A DNA stretch of 64,000 nt, from contig JBJXGZ010000005.1 of the NCBI GenBank assembly GCA_046160625.1, forward strand, positions 1 to 64,000. The letters run 5' to 3'. Position numbers and translations under genes: made by a program. Below the pieces are notes generated by a model that saw only the letters and a program-made list of their open reading frames with translations, was not told the DNA's origin and made no database searches. Each line of letters starts with the position of its first letter. Within the stretch, counting starts at the first letter, position 1. The DNA comes from M3007 sp046160625 (lineage in GTDB: Bacteria > Bacteroidota > Bacteroidia > Chitinophagales > Saprospiraceae). This document shows positions 44,131 through 52,869 of this stretch, one piece after another.

Positions 44131-44164
44131 CCGTCTCCACAAATAACCAAATCCACAAATAACC
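44120..44164 (+). repeat. Three 16-bp direct repeats (TCCACAAATAACC core)
   Basis: The 13-bp core starts at 44120, 44136 and 44152, a period of 16 bp. The first copy contains the stop codon of the haem protein gene. The gap to permease 5 is otherwise empty. Confidence 0.75.
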
Positions 44165-44186
44165 ACCTAAGCGAATCCGCAACATT

Positions 44187-46562
44187 ATGCTGTTCAACTA
44201 CTTAAAACTCGCCCTCCGAAATTTCTCGCGCAACCGCTTGTACGTCCTGCTCAATGTACTTGGCTTGGGCGTGGGCATTGCGCTGCTGGTTTGGGGTGTC
44301 CAGACCTATCGCTTTTCCTTCAGTTTCGACAATTTTCAGCCCAACCGCGAGCAAATATTCCGGGCTGTTGTGACCCGTGAAGGAAACAGCCAATTGAGGG
44401 GGATTTGCCCGCTCCCGGTGGCAGAAATGGCGCAACGTGATTTTGCCAGCATTGCGGAATGGGTGGGCTGGGACAGCAGGGGCTGTGATATCAAAGGACA
44501 GGGCAGCGAACCGTTTTCAGAGCAGGTGCATTTCACAAATCCTGCCTTTTTTTCCTTGTTCAATTTCCCTTTGGTGGCTGGCAGCAACGACTTGTCCGAC
44601 CGGAGCGCTGTCTTGTTGACGGAAAAATCGGCCTTGAAATATTTTGGCAAAGAAGACCCGATCGGCAAATCCCTGCTGCTTTATACAAGTGAGAATCGCT
44701 CGGTTCCACTAACCGTCAAGGGGGTGTTGAAAGATGCTCCCTTGAACTCTTCGTTGCGATTCGAAATCCTTACAAGCCTTGAAAACTTGAAAACCAGCGA
44801 CACGAGCTTCCTTCAGGCGGGAGATTGGAAATGGTTTCTGGATGCCGTGTTTTTCAAAATACCCAATCCAGCCGATGCGCAACATCTTGCCGGGGCTATG
44901 AGCCAATACATCCCGCAACAAAACGCAGCCCGGCCAGACTGGAAAGTCTCTGGATTCCAGCTGATGCCCATGACGACGATGGCAACCGAAACCAGCGATA
45001 TGTCGGCAAATGGGCTTGTGTCGCGCCCAGAGGATTCAGCGGCTTATGGCACTTTGATCGCCGCCTTGCTGATATTTCTTTCCGCTTGCCTAAACTTCGC
45101 CAACACCACTGTGGCACGCTCCAACCGCCGTTTGCGCGAAATGGGTGTTCGTAAAACCATGGGCGGAACCAGAAGCCAACTTATGGTGCAAATATTACTG
45201 GAATGTGGCGTGGTCGTGTTGTTTGCCATGTTCTTCGCGGTACTCATAAACAAATGGTGGCTTCCAACTTTCAACAGCATGTTTGATGGCATTACAATTG
45301 GAGCGGATTATTTCAATGACCCCGGCTTGTTGTGGTTTATGAGCGGCGTGTTGGTGTTCACCACCCTGCTGGCGGGCGCATACCCCGCCTTTTACATCAG
45401 CAATTTCAACACTTCGGAAATATTCAGAGGCGGCGCAAAATTTGGCGGAACTAACCTTTTTTCCCGGTTTTTGCTCGGGTTCCAAGTGATGGTATCGCTC
45501 ATCACCGTCATCGCCGGAGTGGGGTTTGCCCGCAACGCTGCGTTTCAGCGTGACTATGATTACGGCTATGACCGGGCTGGACTTATGGGTGTTTCAGTGT
45601 CTGACCGAAGCACTTACGATGCCTTGCGCAATGTCGTGCAACAGCTCCCCGGGGTAGAATCAGTGGCTGGCACGCGCCACCATATCGGGTTCGGCTATCG
45701 ATTTATTTCTGCCGAAGCCGAAGGTCAAAAACACGAAGTCGGCTATTTTGAAGTGGGTGATAACTACTTGGAAGTCATGGACCTGCAAACGGCAACAGGT
45801 CGCTCTTTCGACCCCGTTCGCGAGTCAGATTACGCCAATGGGCTACTCATTACAAAAAAAATGGCCGCACAATTTGGCTGGAATGACGAACAGGCAATTG
45901 GCAAACAAATCAGGATGGACACCGCTGTTTTCACCGTGATCGGCACGCTTCAAAATTTTCACCAGCAACATTTGTTCGAGCCGATAGAGCCTGCAATGAT
46001 GCGTCTTGCTCGCCCTGACCGCTACTTCAACCTTATTGTTCGGGCCAAGCCTGCCGAACTCAAAACGGTACACGACCGGGTGAAAGCCGCTTGGGCGCAA
46101 TTGTATCCGCTCAAGCCGTTTCGCGGGTATTATCAGGATGAGGTGGGCGCGGAGGCTTATCAAGTGACATCGAGCATTGCTACTATTTTTTCCTGGTTTG
46201 CCATCGTGGCCATGTTGCTCACCGCCACCGGGCTGTTTGCACTGGTGTCGCTAACCGTGTTGAAAAAGATGAAAGAAATTGCGCTGCGAAAAGTGGTAGG
46301 CGCCAGACCCTGGCACATCATGGCTTTGGTCAACCGCGGCTACGTCTGGGTTTTCGCAATTGGGGCCGTGGCTGGATGTTATGCGGGCTGGTTTTTGACC
46401 AAACTTTTGATGGATCTGATATTTAAAATCAACGTCGGGGTGGAGCCTGTCACACTTGTGCTTGGGGTGCTTGCACTGTTCCTGATTTCCGGGCTGACGG
46501 TCGGGTTCAAAGTCCGGCAAGCAGTGCGGACAAACCCGGCGGATGTGCTGCGGAGCGAGTAA
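44187..46562 (+). CDS. ABC transporter permease (MacB_PCD/FtsX type) 5
   Basis: The 791-residue protein starts 'MLFNYLKLALRNFSRNRLYVL' and ends 'NPADVLRSE'. It is the most divergent of the array: FtsX-type motifs are 'NRRLREMGVRKTMGGTRSQL' and 'KMKEIALRKVVGARPWHIM', and the first periplasmic domain has a different Cys pattern. It is the last gene before a CGCAGAGGC element, which may end the transcript. No ATPase, membrane-fusion protein or TolC-like gene follows. Confidence 0.92.
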   Translation: MLFNYLKLALRNFSRNRLYVLLNVLGLGVGIALLVWGVQTYRFSFSFDNFQPNREQIFRAVVTREGNSQLRGICPLPVAEMAQRDFASIAEWVGWDSRGCDIKGQGSEPFSEQVHFTNPAFFSLFNFPLVAGSNDLSDRSAVLLTEKSALKYFGKEDPIGKSLLLYTSENRSVPLTVKGVLKDAPLNSSLRFEILTSLENLKTSDTSFLQAGDWKWFLDAVFFKIPNPADAQHLAGAMSQYIPQQNAARPDWKVSGFQLMPMTTMATETSDMSANGLVSRPEDSAAYGTLIAALLIFLSACLNFANTTVARSNRRLREMGVRKTMGGTRSQLMVQILLECGVVVLFAMFFAVLINKWWLPTFNSMFDGITIGADYFNDPGLLWFMSGVLVFTTLLAGAYPAFYISNFNTSEIFRGGAKFGGTNLFSRFLLGFQVMVSLITVIAGVGFARNAAFQRDYDYGYDRAGLMGVSVSDRSTYDALRNVVQQLPGVESVAGTRHHIGFGYRFISAEAEGQKHEVGYFEVGDNYLEVMDLQTATGRSFDPVRESDYANGLLITKKMAAQFGWNDEQAIGKQIRMDTAVFTVIGTLQNFHQQHLFEPIEPAMMRLARPDRYFNLIVRAKPAELKTVHDRVKAAWAQLYPLKPFRGYYQDEVGAEAYQVTSSIATIFSWFAIVAMLLTATGLFALVSLTVLKKMKEIALRKVVGARPWHIMALVNRGYVWVFAIGAVAGCYAGWFLTKLLMDLIFKINVGVEPVTLVLGVLALFLISGLTVGFKVRQAVRTNPADVLRSE

Positions 46563-46569
46563 GTAAGTA

Positions 46570-46680
46570 CCTGAGCAAAATTATTTTTAGCTAACCCGCA
46601 GAGGCGCAAAGGCGCGAAGCGTTTGAAAATCAACCCTTTGCGTCTCTGTGCCTCTGCGGTTTATTTTGCCGCTCACTTAT
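46570..46680 (+). repeat. CGCAGAGGC element, copy 2
   Basis: It runs AAGTACCTGAGCAAAATTAT, ACCCGCAGAGGCGCAAAGGC, GCGTTTGAAAATCAACCC, TTTGCGTCTCTGTGCCTCTG, ending CGGTTTATTTTGCCGCTCAC. The two GC-rich halves are inverted and would form a hairpin with the TTTGAAAATCAA loop. It directly follows permease 5. The rest of the 388-bp gap to the AraC gene (46681-46950) holds a TATCTTCG box at 46730-46737 and no gene I can support. Confidence 0.85.
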
Positions 46681-46729
46681 AACCAAATCCTCAATTAAAC
46701 AACTCCACCCGACCACCCTAAACAATTCC

Positions 46730-46737
46730 TATCTTCG
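46730..46737 (+). promoter_or_regulatory. Promoter-like -7 box in the gap before the AraC gene
   Basis: TATCTTCG fits the TAnnTTTG/TAnnTTCG pattern but lies 214 bp before the AraC start, giving a long leader or an unrecognised short RNA. Confidence 0.3.
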
Positions 46738-46950
46738 CCCCATCACAGACGCCGTCTCTCTGCACCGGCTCGAACACTAATTTTCAAAGGAGTACTCCCC
46801 GGAATTTAGGTGAAGTTGTTGCCGTTGACTTGTCCGGCTACTAGCAATTTTGCCGCCTCCGTTCTGTCTGCTCCAAGTACCAGTACTGCGAAGCTCTGGT
46901 TTGCACATATGGTGTCTGTGATTTTTTAGTTACTGACAAGATTGAGAAGT

Positions 46951-47805
46951 ATGACATCAGGGTCTAAAAATTCAATATCTGCTCAATTTTGGCGATCCCC
47001 CAAACAGCCCGCGCTCGAATTTGCCAAAATCGAGTATGAAAAGTTTCATTTTGAGCCGCATTTTCACGATCATTATGTCATAATGTTGGTTGAAAAGGGC
47101 GTCAATTTGGGCCAACGGTGTCGTGAAAAATATGCTGCCTCTCCTGGCGAAATGCTCCTTCTTCAGCCTGGTGAAATGCATACGGGCAGTTCATTTCAAA
47201 ATAAGACGCTGCAGTATCTCGCCTTTTATCCCGAACCATCCCTCGTAGCTAAGTGTTTGGAAAAACTGGATTTGAAGACGGCAAGCATTCCAGATTTCAA
47301 GTTGAAATACCAAAATCCTGTCCTGAGTGCTCGGTTTCGTCATTTGGCTCGTGCAGTATCTGCGGGCAACTTTGAATCATTGGCCCAGGATATCGCCTTA
47401 CTGGATTTTTTTGAAGCACTGTCTTCATCCCAATCTGATAGAGGTGGCAAACTATTGAATCCTGCATGCGATTCGCAAAAATTCAAGAAAGCCCGAGCCT
47501 ATATCCAGGCTAATTTTACCGAGAGTTTTTCGCTCAATGAACTCGCCGACGCAGTTCAAACCAGCCCTTTCCACCTTATTCGGCTATTTCGCCAACACTG
47601 TGGGCTTACCCCATTTGCTTTCCTCCGAAGTTTCCGGGTGGAGCAGGCAAAAGGACTCATTCGGAAAAACAGGTCGCTCACCGAGGTGGCTTACCGAACC
47701 GGTTTTTTCGATCAAAGCCACTTTATTCACAACTTTAAGCGGCTCACCGGTTTATTGCCTTCCGAATTTCAAAGCCAGCGCAAAGGCTCTTTCAAAAAAA
47801 CCTGA
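46951..47805 (+). CDS. AraC family regulator with cupin domain
   Basis: The 284-residue protein has an N-terminal cupin ('FHFEPHFHDHYVIMLVEKG', 'SPGEMLLLQPGEMHTGS') and two C-terminal HTHs ('FSLNELADAVQTSPFHLIRLFRQHCGLTPFAFLRSFRVEQAKGLI', then 'LTEVAYRTGFFDQSHFIHNFKRLTGLLPSEF'). Its start is the ATG at 46951; a TTG 3 codons earlier was discarded. It lies 66 bp upstream of the metal-ribbon/DJ-1 gene, in the same direction, and may control it. The ligand is unknown. Confidence 0.92.
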   Translation: MTSGSKNSISAQFWRSPKQPALEFAKIEYEKFHFEPHFHDHYVIMLVEKGVNLGQRCREKYAASPGEMLLLQPGEMHTGSSFQNKTLQYLAFYPEPSLVAKCLEKLDLKTASIPDFKLKYQNPVLSARFRHLARAVSAGNFESLAQDIALLDFFEALSSSQSDRGGKLLNPACDSQKFKKARAYIQANFTESFSLNELADAVQTSPFHLIRLFRQHCGLTPFAFLRSFRVEQAKGLIRKNRSLTEVAYRTGFFDQSHFIHNFKRLTGLLPSEFQSQRKGSFKKT

Positions 47806-47846
47806 GCATAGCAATTTCATACAATTCCGGCGCATTAAAGGCTCCC

Positions 47847-47854
47847 TAATTTTG
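47847..47854 (+). promoter_or_regulatory. -7 box of the DJ-1 fusion gene
   Basis: TAATTTTG fits TAnnTTTG, 17 bp before the ATG at 47872, so the gene probably has its own promoter and a very short leader. Confidence 0.5.
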
Positions 47855-47871
47855 CCTTAAAATTTTGGACT

Positions 47872-48990
47872 ATGAAAATCACATTTATCGTATTTTTTTG
47901 CTTCCTCAGCGCTTCCCTTCTATTAGGTCAAAAAGACCAACCCCAAAACGATCTCATATTCATGTGCCCACCCTGTGGGATGCCTTGCGACACTGCGGTT
48001 CATGCCAGTGGTGGTTCTTGCGGACATTGCGGGATGCATCTTATAGCAGGTTACCGGGAAATGATCGGTAAATCTCAGCGTGGCCATTTTCAGCAAACAC
48101 GCGCTAAAAAAGTGGCCATTTTGCTATTCCCTGGTGTGGAAATCATTGATTTTGCTCCGGAATACGAGATTTTCGGTCAGTCGGGAATGCGGGTGTTCAC
48201 TGTTGCAGAGCGCGATACGGTGGTTCGAACAGCCATGGGATTGCGGATTTTGCCTGATTTCACTTTCGAAAATGCCCCGGATGCAGACATTGTATTGTTG
48301 CCAGGTGGGCATGTGGATGCTGAAAATCCGCGTATCCTCGCCTGGATAAAAAAATCCCATGAGCGCGCCGCCACCATACTCACTGTATGCAATGGCGCCT
48401 TTTTTCTGGCGAGTGCAGGATTGCTCGATGGGCAAACCGCAACGACTTTTAATGGTGCGCTCGACGAATTGAGACTAGCCGCTCCACAGGCGAATGTGGT
48501 GGATAATCAGCGTTTTGTGGACAACGGCAAGATCATCACCTCCGCTGGATTGGCCGCAGGCATAGATGCGGCGTTCCATGTGTTGGGCGAATATGAGGGC
48601 GTGGGCAGGGCGCAAGAAGTCGCCATTTTTTTGGAATACGATTGGGATGCTGAAGGTCAATTTGTTCGTGCTTTGCTCGCTGACCGCCACGTTCGACCAC
48701 TCGACGATGCACTTGCCCCATTCATGCTCCGTACACAAAGATACGAGGGCGACCGTAAGCATTGGACGCTCGAAGTTTTGGTGACGACCGAACTGATTTC
48801 CATAGAAAAGATTGTACGACTGCTTGAGTATCAATGGCAAAGCGGCACAGCTTGGGAAAAGACCCAACAAAACGGACTCGACAGCGACTGGGCGCTGACT
48901 GCGGATAAAAATGCACATTGGAAGGGGGAAATTCGCATTTCACCTTCAGGGAAAGATTTTGTGGTGAGGGTAATGGTGCAGAGCAATTAA
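47872..48990 (+). CDS. DJ-1/PfpI-like protein with N-terminal metal-binding ribbon
   Basis: The 372-residue protein has a signal peptide (residues 1-19), then a Cys-rich ribbon 'MCPPCGMPCD...GGSCGHCGMHL' (Cys32, 35, 39, 50, 53), like the heavy-metal-binding domain of metal efflux proteins. Residues 78-245 are a DJ-1/PfpI domain with Cys173 in 'LTVCNGAFFLASAG' as the nucleophile. The last 120 residues are a domain I do not recognise. Fused and exported, it may sense or handle metal or thiol stress; this is inferred. The AraC regulator upstream could be its control gene. Confidence 0.85.
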   Translation: MKITFIVFFCFLSASLLLGQKDQPQNDLIFMCPPCGMPCDTAVHASGGSCGHCGMHLIAGYREMIGKSQRGHFQQTRAKKVAILLFPGVEIIDFAPEYEIFGQSGMRVFTVAERDTVVRTAMGLRILPDFTFENAPDADIVLLPGGHVDAENPRILAWIKKSHERAATILTVCNGAFFLASAGLLDGQTATTFNGALDELRLAAPQANVVDNQRFVDNGKIITSAGLAAGIDAAFHVLGEYEGVGRAQEVAIFLEYDWDAEGQFVRALLADRHVRPLDDALAPFMLRTQRYEGDRKHWTLEVLVTTELISIEKIVRLLEYQWQSGTAWEKTQQNGLDSDWALTADKNAHWKGEIRISPSGKDFVVRVMVQSN

Positions 48991-49047
48991 TCCTATCAGA
49001 AAGGAAATGGAATAACCGATTCCCAAAATCGTTTTATTCGGAGTGTG

Positions 49048-49055
49048 TAGATTTG
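49048..49055 (+). promoter_or_regulatory. pepD promoter -7 box
   Basis: TAGATTTG fits TAnnTTTG, 47 bp before the ATG at 49103. It lies downstream of an in-frame TTG at 49043, which supports the ATG. Confidence 0.4.
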
Positions 49056-49102
49056 CAGCCTCTTTGATAGAGCTTCAGTTTATACTCTTTTTACCAACCA
49101 AC

Positions 49103-50545
49103 ATGTCCGATCAAATTCGCAAGCTCGAACCCTCCGCCCCCTGGAGCCTTTTCGCCGACCTCAACGCCATTCCCCGCGCTTCAAAGAAAGAGGAACGTAT
49201 CGCACAATGGGTGCGGGATTTTGGCAAAAAACACGGTCTGGAAACGCTTAGTGACGATTTTGGCAATATCGTTATCAAGAAGCCAGCCTCGCCAGGGCGT
49301 GAAAAAAGGCCGACAACCATCCTTCAAGGCCACCTGGACATGGTGCATTCCAAAAACGCAGATGTGACATTTGACTTTGACAAACAGGGCATTGATATGT
49401 ACGTGGACGGCGATTGGGTGCGCGCACGGGGCACCACTTTGGGAGCAGACAATGGCCTGGGCGTCGCTTCCATTCTGGCGGTTTTGGCCTCGAAAGACAT
49501 TGCTCACCCGCCTCTGGAAGCCCTGTTCACCCTTGATGAGGAGCAGGGTTTAAGCGGGGCAAAACAACTCGGTCGCGGCTTGCTTAAAGGAAAGTTGCTG
49601 CTCAATCTCGACACCGAAGAAGACCATGTGCTGACCATAGGGTGCGCAGGAGGGATAGACACCTTGATTGATTGGACATACAAGGAGGAAGCCGCAGGAG
49701 AGAGCCTGATTCCGTACCAGGTGAAAGTCAGCAGCTTACGTGGTGGTCACAGCGGCATGGACATCAATCAGGGCCGCGGCAATGCAAACAAAATCCTTGC
49801 CCGCGTACTGATGGCGCTCGCACCAGTCGGGCTCCGTTTGTCGAGCTTCGAAGGCGGTAATTTGCGCAACGAAATCCCACGGGAGGCCAAGGCCACCGTG
49901 CTGGTGAAAAACGAAAAACGTTTTGCGAAACTGCTTCAAGCAGTCAGTAAAGAAATCGCCATTGAATACCAAACCACCGAGCCTAATATAAAAATTACAG
50001 CCACCGAGACTTCCAAGCCGGCCAACGTGATGCGCAAAAGCGACCAGGCCAAATTCCTGAATGCCATCCGTTCGGTGCAAAATGGCGTTTACCGCATGAG
50101 TCCGGAAATTCCCGGTTTGGTGGAGGCCTCGACCAATCTGGCAAAAATCACCTTGGGCAATGGCAAGCTAAGCATCGGTTCGCTCCAACGCAGTTCCGTG
50201 GAATCCAGCAAAGCAGACGTGGCAGCAGCCTTCCGTGCACCTTTTGATCTGATCGGCGCAAAGGTGGAAACCGGAAGTGAATACCCAGGCTGGAAGCCCA
50301 ACCCAAGTTCTAAAATCGTACAGAAAATGGCGGATATATACCAGAAAATGTACGGCCACCCGCCTGTTATCGAAGCCTGTCATGCGGGTCTGGAATGCGG
50401 CATCATTGGTGAAGCGTATAAGGGGCTTGACATGGTTTCCTTCGGACCGCTGATCCAGGGCGCGCACAGTCCCGACGAGCGGGCTTCGATCTCCAGTTTT
50501 AAGAAGTTTTGGGGGTATTATTTGGAGGTTTTGGGGGCGATATAA
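49103..50545 (+). CDS. pepD: Aminoacyl-histidine dipeptidase (M20 family)
   Basis: The 480-residue metallopeptidase has the PepD metal ligands in order: His in 'LQGHLDMVHSK', Asp in 'LGADNGLGVAS', the Glu pair in 'LDEEQGLSG', Asp in 'LDTEEDH' and a late His in 'EACHAGLECG'. The 'LRGGHSGMDINQGRGNANKILAR' dimerisation lid follows. It splits cytosolic dipeptides such as carnosine-type Xaa-His. The ATG at 49103 (MSDQIRKLEP) was chosen as the usual start. It is convergent with the gene at 50692 across a likely terminator. Confidence 0.94.
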   Translation: MSDQIRKLEPSAPWSLFADLNAIPRASKKEERIAQWVRDFGKKHGLETLSDDFGNIVIKKPASPGREKRPTTILQGHLDMVHSKNADVTFDFDKQGIDMYVDGDWVRARGTTLGADNGLGVASILAVLASKDIAHPPLEALFTLDEEQGLSGAKQLGRGLLKGKLLLNLDTEEDHVLTIGCAGGIDTLIDWTYKEEAAGESLIPYQVKVSSLRGGHSGMDINQGRGNANKILARVLMALAPVGLRLSSFEGGNLRNEIPREAKATVLVKNEKRFAKLLQAVSKEIAIEYQTTEPNIKITATETSKPANVMRKSDQAKFLNAIRSVQNGVYRMSPEIPGLVEASTNLAKITLGNGKLSIGSLQRSSVESSKADVAAAFRAPFDLIGAKVETGSEYPGWKPNPSSKIVQKMADIYQKMYGHPPVIEACHAGLECGIIGEAYKGLDMVSFGPLIQGAHSPDERASISSFKKFWGYYLEVLGAI

Positions 50546-50573
50546 TCTTTGGCCATATTGATTTTATGAACCA

Positions 50574-50637
50574 ACAATATAAAGCCCCTGCCGATCCGAA
50601 GACCGACAAGGGCAGATGCCTTCTTTGGCTTTTATAT
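50574..50637. terminator. Likely bidirectional terminator between pepD and the convergent gene
   Basis: ATATAAAGCC at the left pairs with GGCTTTTATAT at the right (one bulged T), and CTGCC pairs with GGCAG inside. The A/T tails suit termination in both directions. The internal 45 nt are GC-rich and could also fold in other ways. Confidence 0.4.
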
Positions 50638-50691
50638 CTATGCTTTTGCTACCATGGGAAATAACATTCCCTGTAAACAAAATGGACTGTA

Positions 50692-51162
50692 TTAATCAAA
50701 TGCATAAAACGAATCCCCTATGGCAATGGCCTTTTCCCGGGCCGTAGCGCTGGTATAGGCAATGACTACGACAAGGTTGGTGCTGCTCTTTTCATCGAGT
50801 AACGTTAGAATAAACGCACCAACTCCATCCTTTGTCCCTTCAACAAAGTAGCCCTTGAAATCATCAATTTGTAGCTCATCCACCGCTGTGATATTGTCGT
50901 ATTCCATTTCTTCTGCAGCAGCTACGAGGGCATCAGCCAGGGTTTCCTTGGTAACCTCCCCGTCTTGTTCCACATAAATAGCCAAAATAATATCACTGCC
51001 CTCGGCGGTAAATTCTTGGGCATTGTTGGTCGTGATCCGCAAATTTGAAGGCGCACTGAAACCGACACCATGGTTGTCCCAACGCCAATCCTTTTGAGCA
51101 AAAGCTGTGTTTAAAATGAAGGTGCAGACAATGAAAAGCGTTACTTTAGTTAATTTTTTCAT
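50692..51162 (-). CDS. Small secreted protein of unknown function
   Basis: The 156-residue protein has a signal peptide ('MKKLTKVTLFIVCTFILNTAFAQ') and a compact alpha/beta region ('FSAPSNLRITTNNAQEFTAEGSDIILAIYVE', 'AREKAIAIGDSFYAFD') with no known motif. It resembles short Bacteroidota proteins of unknown function that measure or bind in the periplasm, but I cannot name a family. The ATG at 51162 is preferred over one 13 codons upstream because the signal peptide starts there. The 329-bp gap behind it holds one weak inverted repeat (GCTGGCA/TGCCAGC, 51193-51235). Confidence 0.7.
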   Translation of the reverse strand: MKKLTKVTLFIVCTFILNTAFAQKDWRWDNHGVGFSAPSNLRITTNNAQEFTAEGSDIILAIYVEQDGEVTKETLADALVAAAEEMEYDNITAVDELQIDDFKGYFVEGTKDGVGAFILTLLDEKSSTNLVVVIAYTSATAREKAIAIGDSFYAFD

Positions 51163-51491
51163 GATAGAATATTGAAAGTTGAATTGATAAAATGCTGGCA
51201 CAAAAGTGGCGATTCATTATTGATATTTTGCCAGCAGAAATACGCGGCTTTGAAAAACAGGTGTTTTTACGGGTATGCTCGTTGTTTTTTAACTGAAAAA
51301 TCTTGTCAAACATATCATTTGAAAGTGGTTGCGGAGAGAATACACACCCGACGAGCCAAAGACCGCTTAGTACGCCTTGATATTATTTCATTTTAGAGAA
51401 CGCTTGAAATGGTAAACCTTGATAAATAGGAACGCCATTTCCGAAGAAGCACCCTTGTTTCGCTATCATTTTACGAAACTAAAATTAAGCT

Positions 51492-52613
51492 ATGACAACA
51501 AAAACTATGCTCCTCGCCGCCTTCCTTACTGCTTTCTTCCTTGCACCCCTAACCGCTCAAAACTACTCGATATACGTCAGCGATGCCGGAAACTTCAGCA
51601 ACCCTCCCTGGCAAATCCTGAAATTCGATGCCAATGGCCAAAACGGACAGGTGCTTGTCAACCAAAACCTGGCCTGGCCGCAAGACATCTTTTTCCTCGA
51701 AAACGAAAACACGATGCTGGTATCCAACCTGAACAATGGCCGCATCACCAAATTCAATGCAAGTTCAGGCGCCCACCTTGGCGAGTTCGCCACAGGCATC
51801 GGCGGACCCACCCGTATGAAACTCGGCTCTGACAGCCTCCTCTACGTCTTGCAATGGCAGGGGAACGGCAAGGTGAAGCGATACAATCTCTCCGGCACAT
51901 TCGTGGGCGATTTTACGGCAAGCGGAGTGCCCGCCAGTATCGGACTGGATTGGGATACCGCGGGCAACCTCTATGTGTCCTCTTACAGCGGCAAATATGT
52001 ACGGAAATTCAGCCCAACCGGGGCAAACCTCGGCAATTTCATTAGCAGCAATCTTGTTGGCCCAACCAATATTTGGTTTGAAGAAAACGGAGATCTGCTG
52101 GTTGTAGACTACGAGGATGAATCCGTTAAGCGCTTCGACAGCCAGGGGAATTACAAGGGGATTTTTATCTCGGGGCTTCCAAATGGTGAAGGCGTGGATT
52201 TTCTGCCCAACGGCAACATAATCATCGGAAGCGGTGGGACTTCCTCGGTACGAGTATACGATGCCGCTGGCACCCTGCTCAACACCCTTGTGCCGCCGGG
52301 CACACTCAACTTGCTGGTGCCGAATGCTGTGGTGCTGCGTCCTGCCTCGGCTTCAGCTACCCAGGAGGCGTATCGTGAAATGGCGTTTGTGATTCCCTCT
52401 GTTGGTACCGTATTTCAGTTTGCCAACCCGCAGAATATGGAGCAAGTGAAAACCCTTGAGGTGTACAATTCGGTGGGGGTGTTTGTTCGGAAAATTAACT
52501 TTGCGGACAGTACCAGCTGGGATGCCTCTAATCTGGCTGCGGGCATTTACCATATTACTGCGAGACTACAGGATGGTGTTATTGGCCGACAGACGGTGGT
52601 TGTACAGAGGTAG
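51492..52613 (+). CDS. Secreted NHL/SMP-30-like beta-propeller protein with T9SS tail
   Basis: The 373-residue protein has a signal peptide (to 'APLTAQ', residue 23) and about six repeating blades of the NHL/SMP-30 type ('WPQDIFFLENENTMLVSNLNNGRITKFNASSGAHLGEF', 'VGPTNIWFEENGDLLVVDYEDESVKRFD'). The C-terminus is a T9SS type A-like domain ('NPQNMEQVKTLEVYNSVGVFVRKINF...LAAGIYHITARLQDGVIGRQTVVVQR'). It should be carried to the surface or released; it likely binds or hydrolyses a ligand, but none is evident. Confidence 0.86.
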   Translation: MTTKTMLLAAFLTAFFLAPLTAQNYSIYVSDAGNFSNPPWQILKFDANGQNGQVLVNQNLAWPQDIFFLENENTMLVSNLNNGRITKFNASSGAHLGEFATGIGGPTRMKLGSDSLLYVLQWQGNGKVKRYNLSGTFVGDFTASGVPASIGLDWDTAGNLYVSSYSGKYVRKFSPTGANLGNFISSNLVGPTNIWFEENGDLLVVDYEDESVKRFDSQGNYKGIFISGLPNGEGVDFLPNGNIIIGSGGTSSVRVYDAAGTLLNTLVPPGTLNLLVPNAVVLRPASASATQEAYREMAFVIPSVGTVFQFANPQNMEQVKTLEVYNSVGVFVRKINFADSTSWDASNLAAGIYHITARLQDGVIGRQTVVVQR

Positions 52614-52665
52614 AAAAAACGATCAATAATTTTCACGTTCGTTTTGGATAGGTTTGTTGCCTTTC

Positions 52666-52830
52666 AAAAAAGCCGCATAGCGGCGACATTATGGTAGCCC
52701 AAGGGGCGGGTAAGATGGTAGAAACCGCATAGCGGTGACATTATAACCGCAATAAAAATGCCACCGCTACGCGGTTCCCAAAATTATCCAACGCCAAGGC
52801 TACCATAATGTCGCCGCTATGCGGCTTTTT
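52666..52830. repeat. CCGCATAGCGGCGACATTATGGTAGCC inverted repeat
   Basis: Arms at 52666-52699 and 52798-52830 are near-perfect inverted copies (AAAAAGCCGCATAGCGGC... and ...GCCGCTATGCGGCTTTTT). Between them sit two shorter partial units (CCGCATAGCGGTGACATTAT and GCCACCGCTACGCGGTT). It fills most of the gap between the T9SS propeller gene and the AraC gene and may terminate transcription. Confidence 0.85.
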
Positions 52831-52869
52831 CAGACTTTGGAAAATTAAGCTCGTTAAATTAGGTACATC

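Noticed and set aside
33743..46562. Complete MacAB-TolC type transporter locus
   Set aside because: No ATPase, fusion protein or outer-membrane channel is encoded in the window.
46738..46800. tRNA or tmRNA-like gene near GGCTCGAACAC
   Set aside because: No cloverleaf or acceptor stem can be formed; only a chance T-loop-like word.
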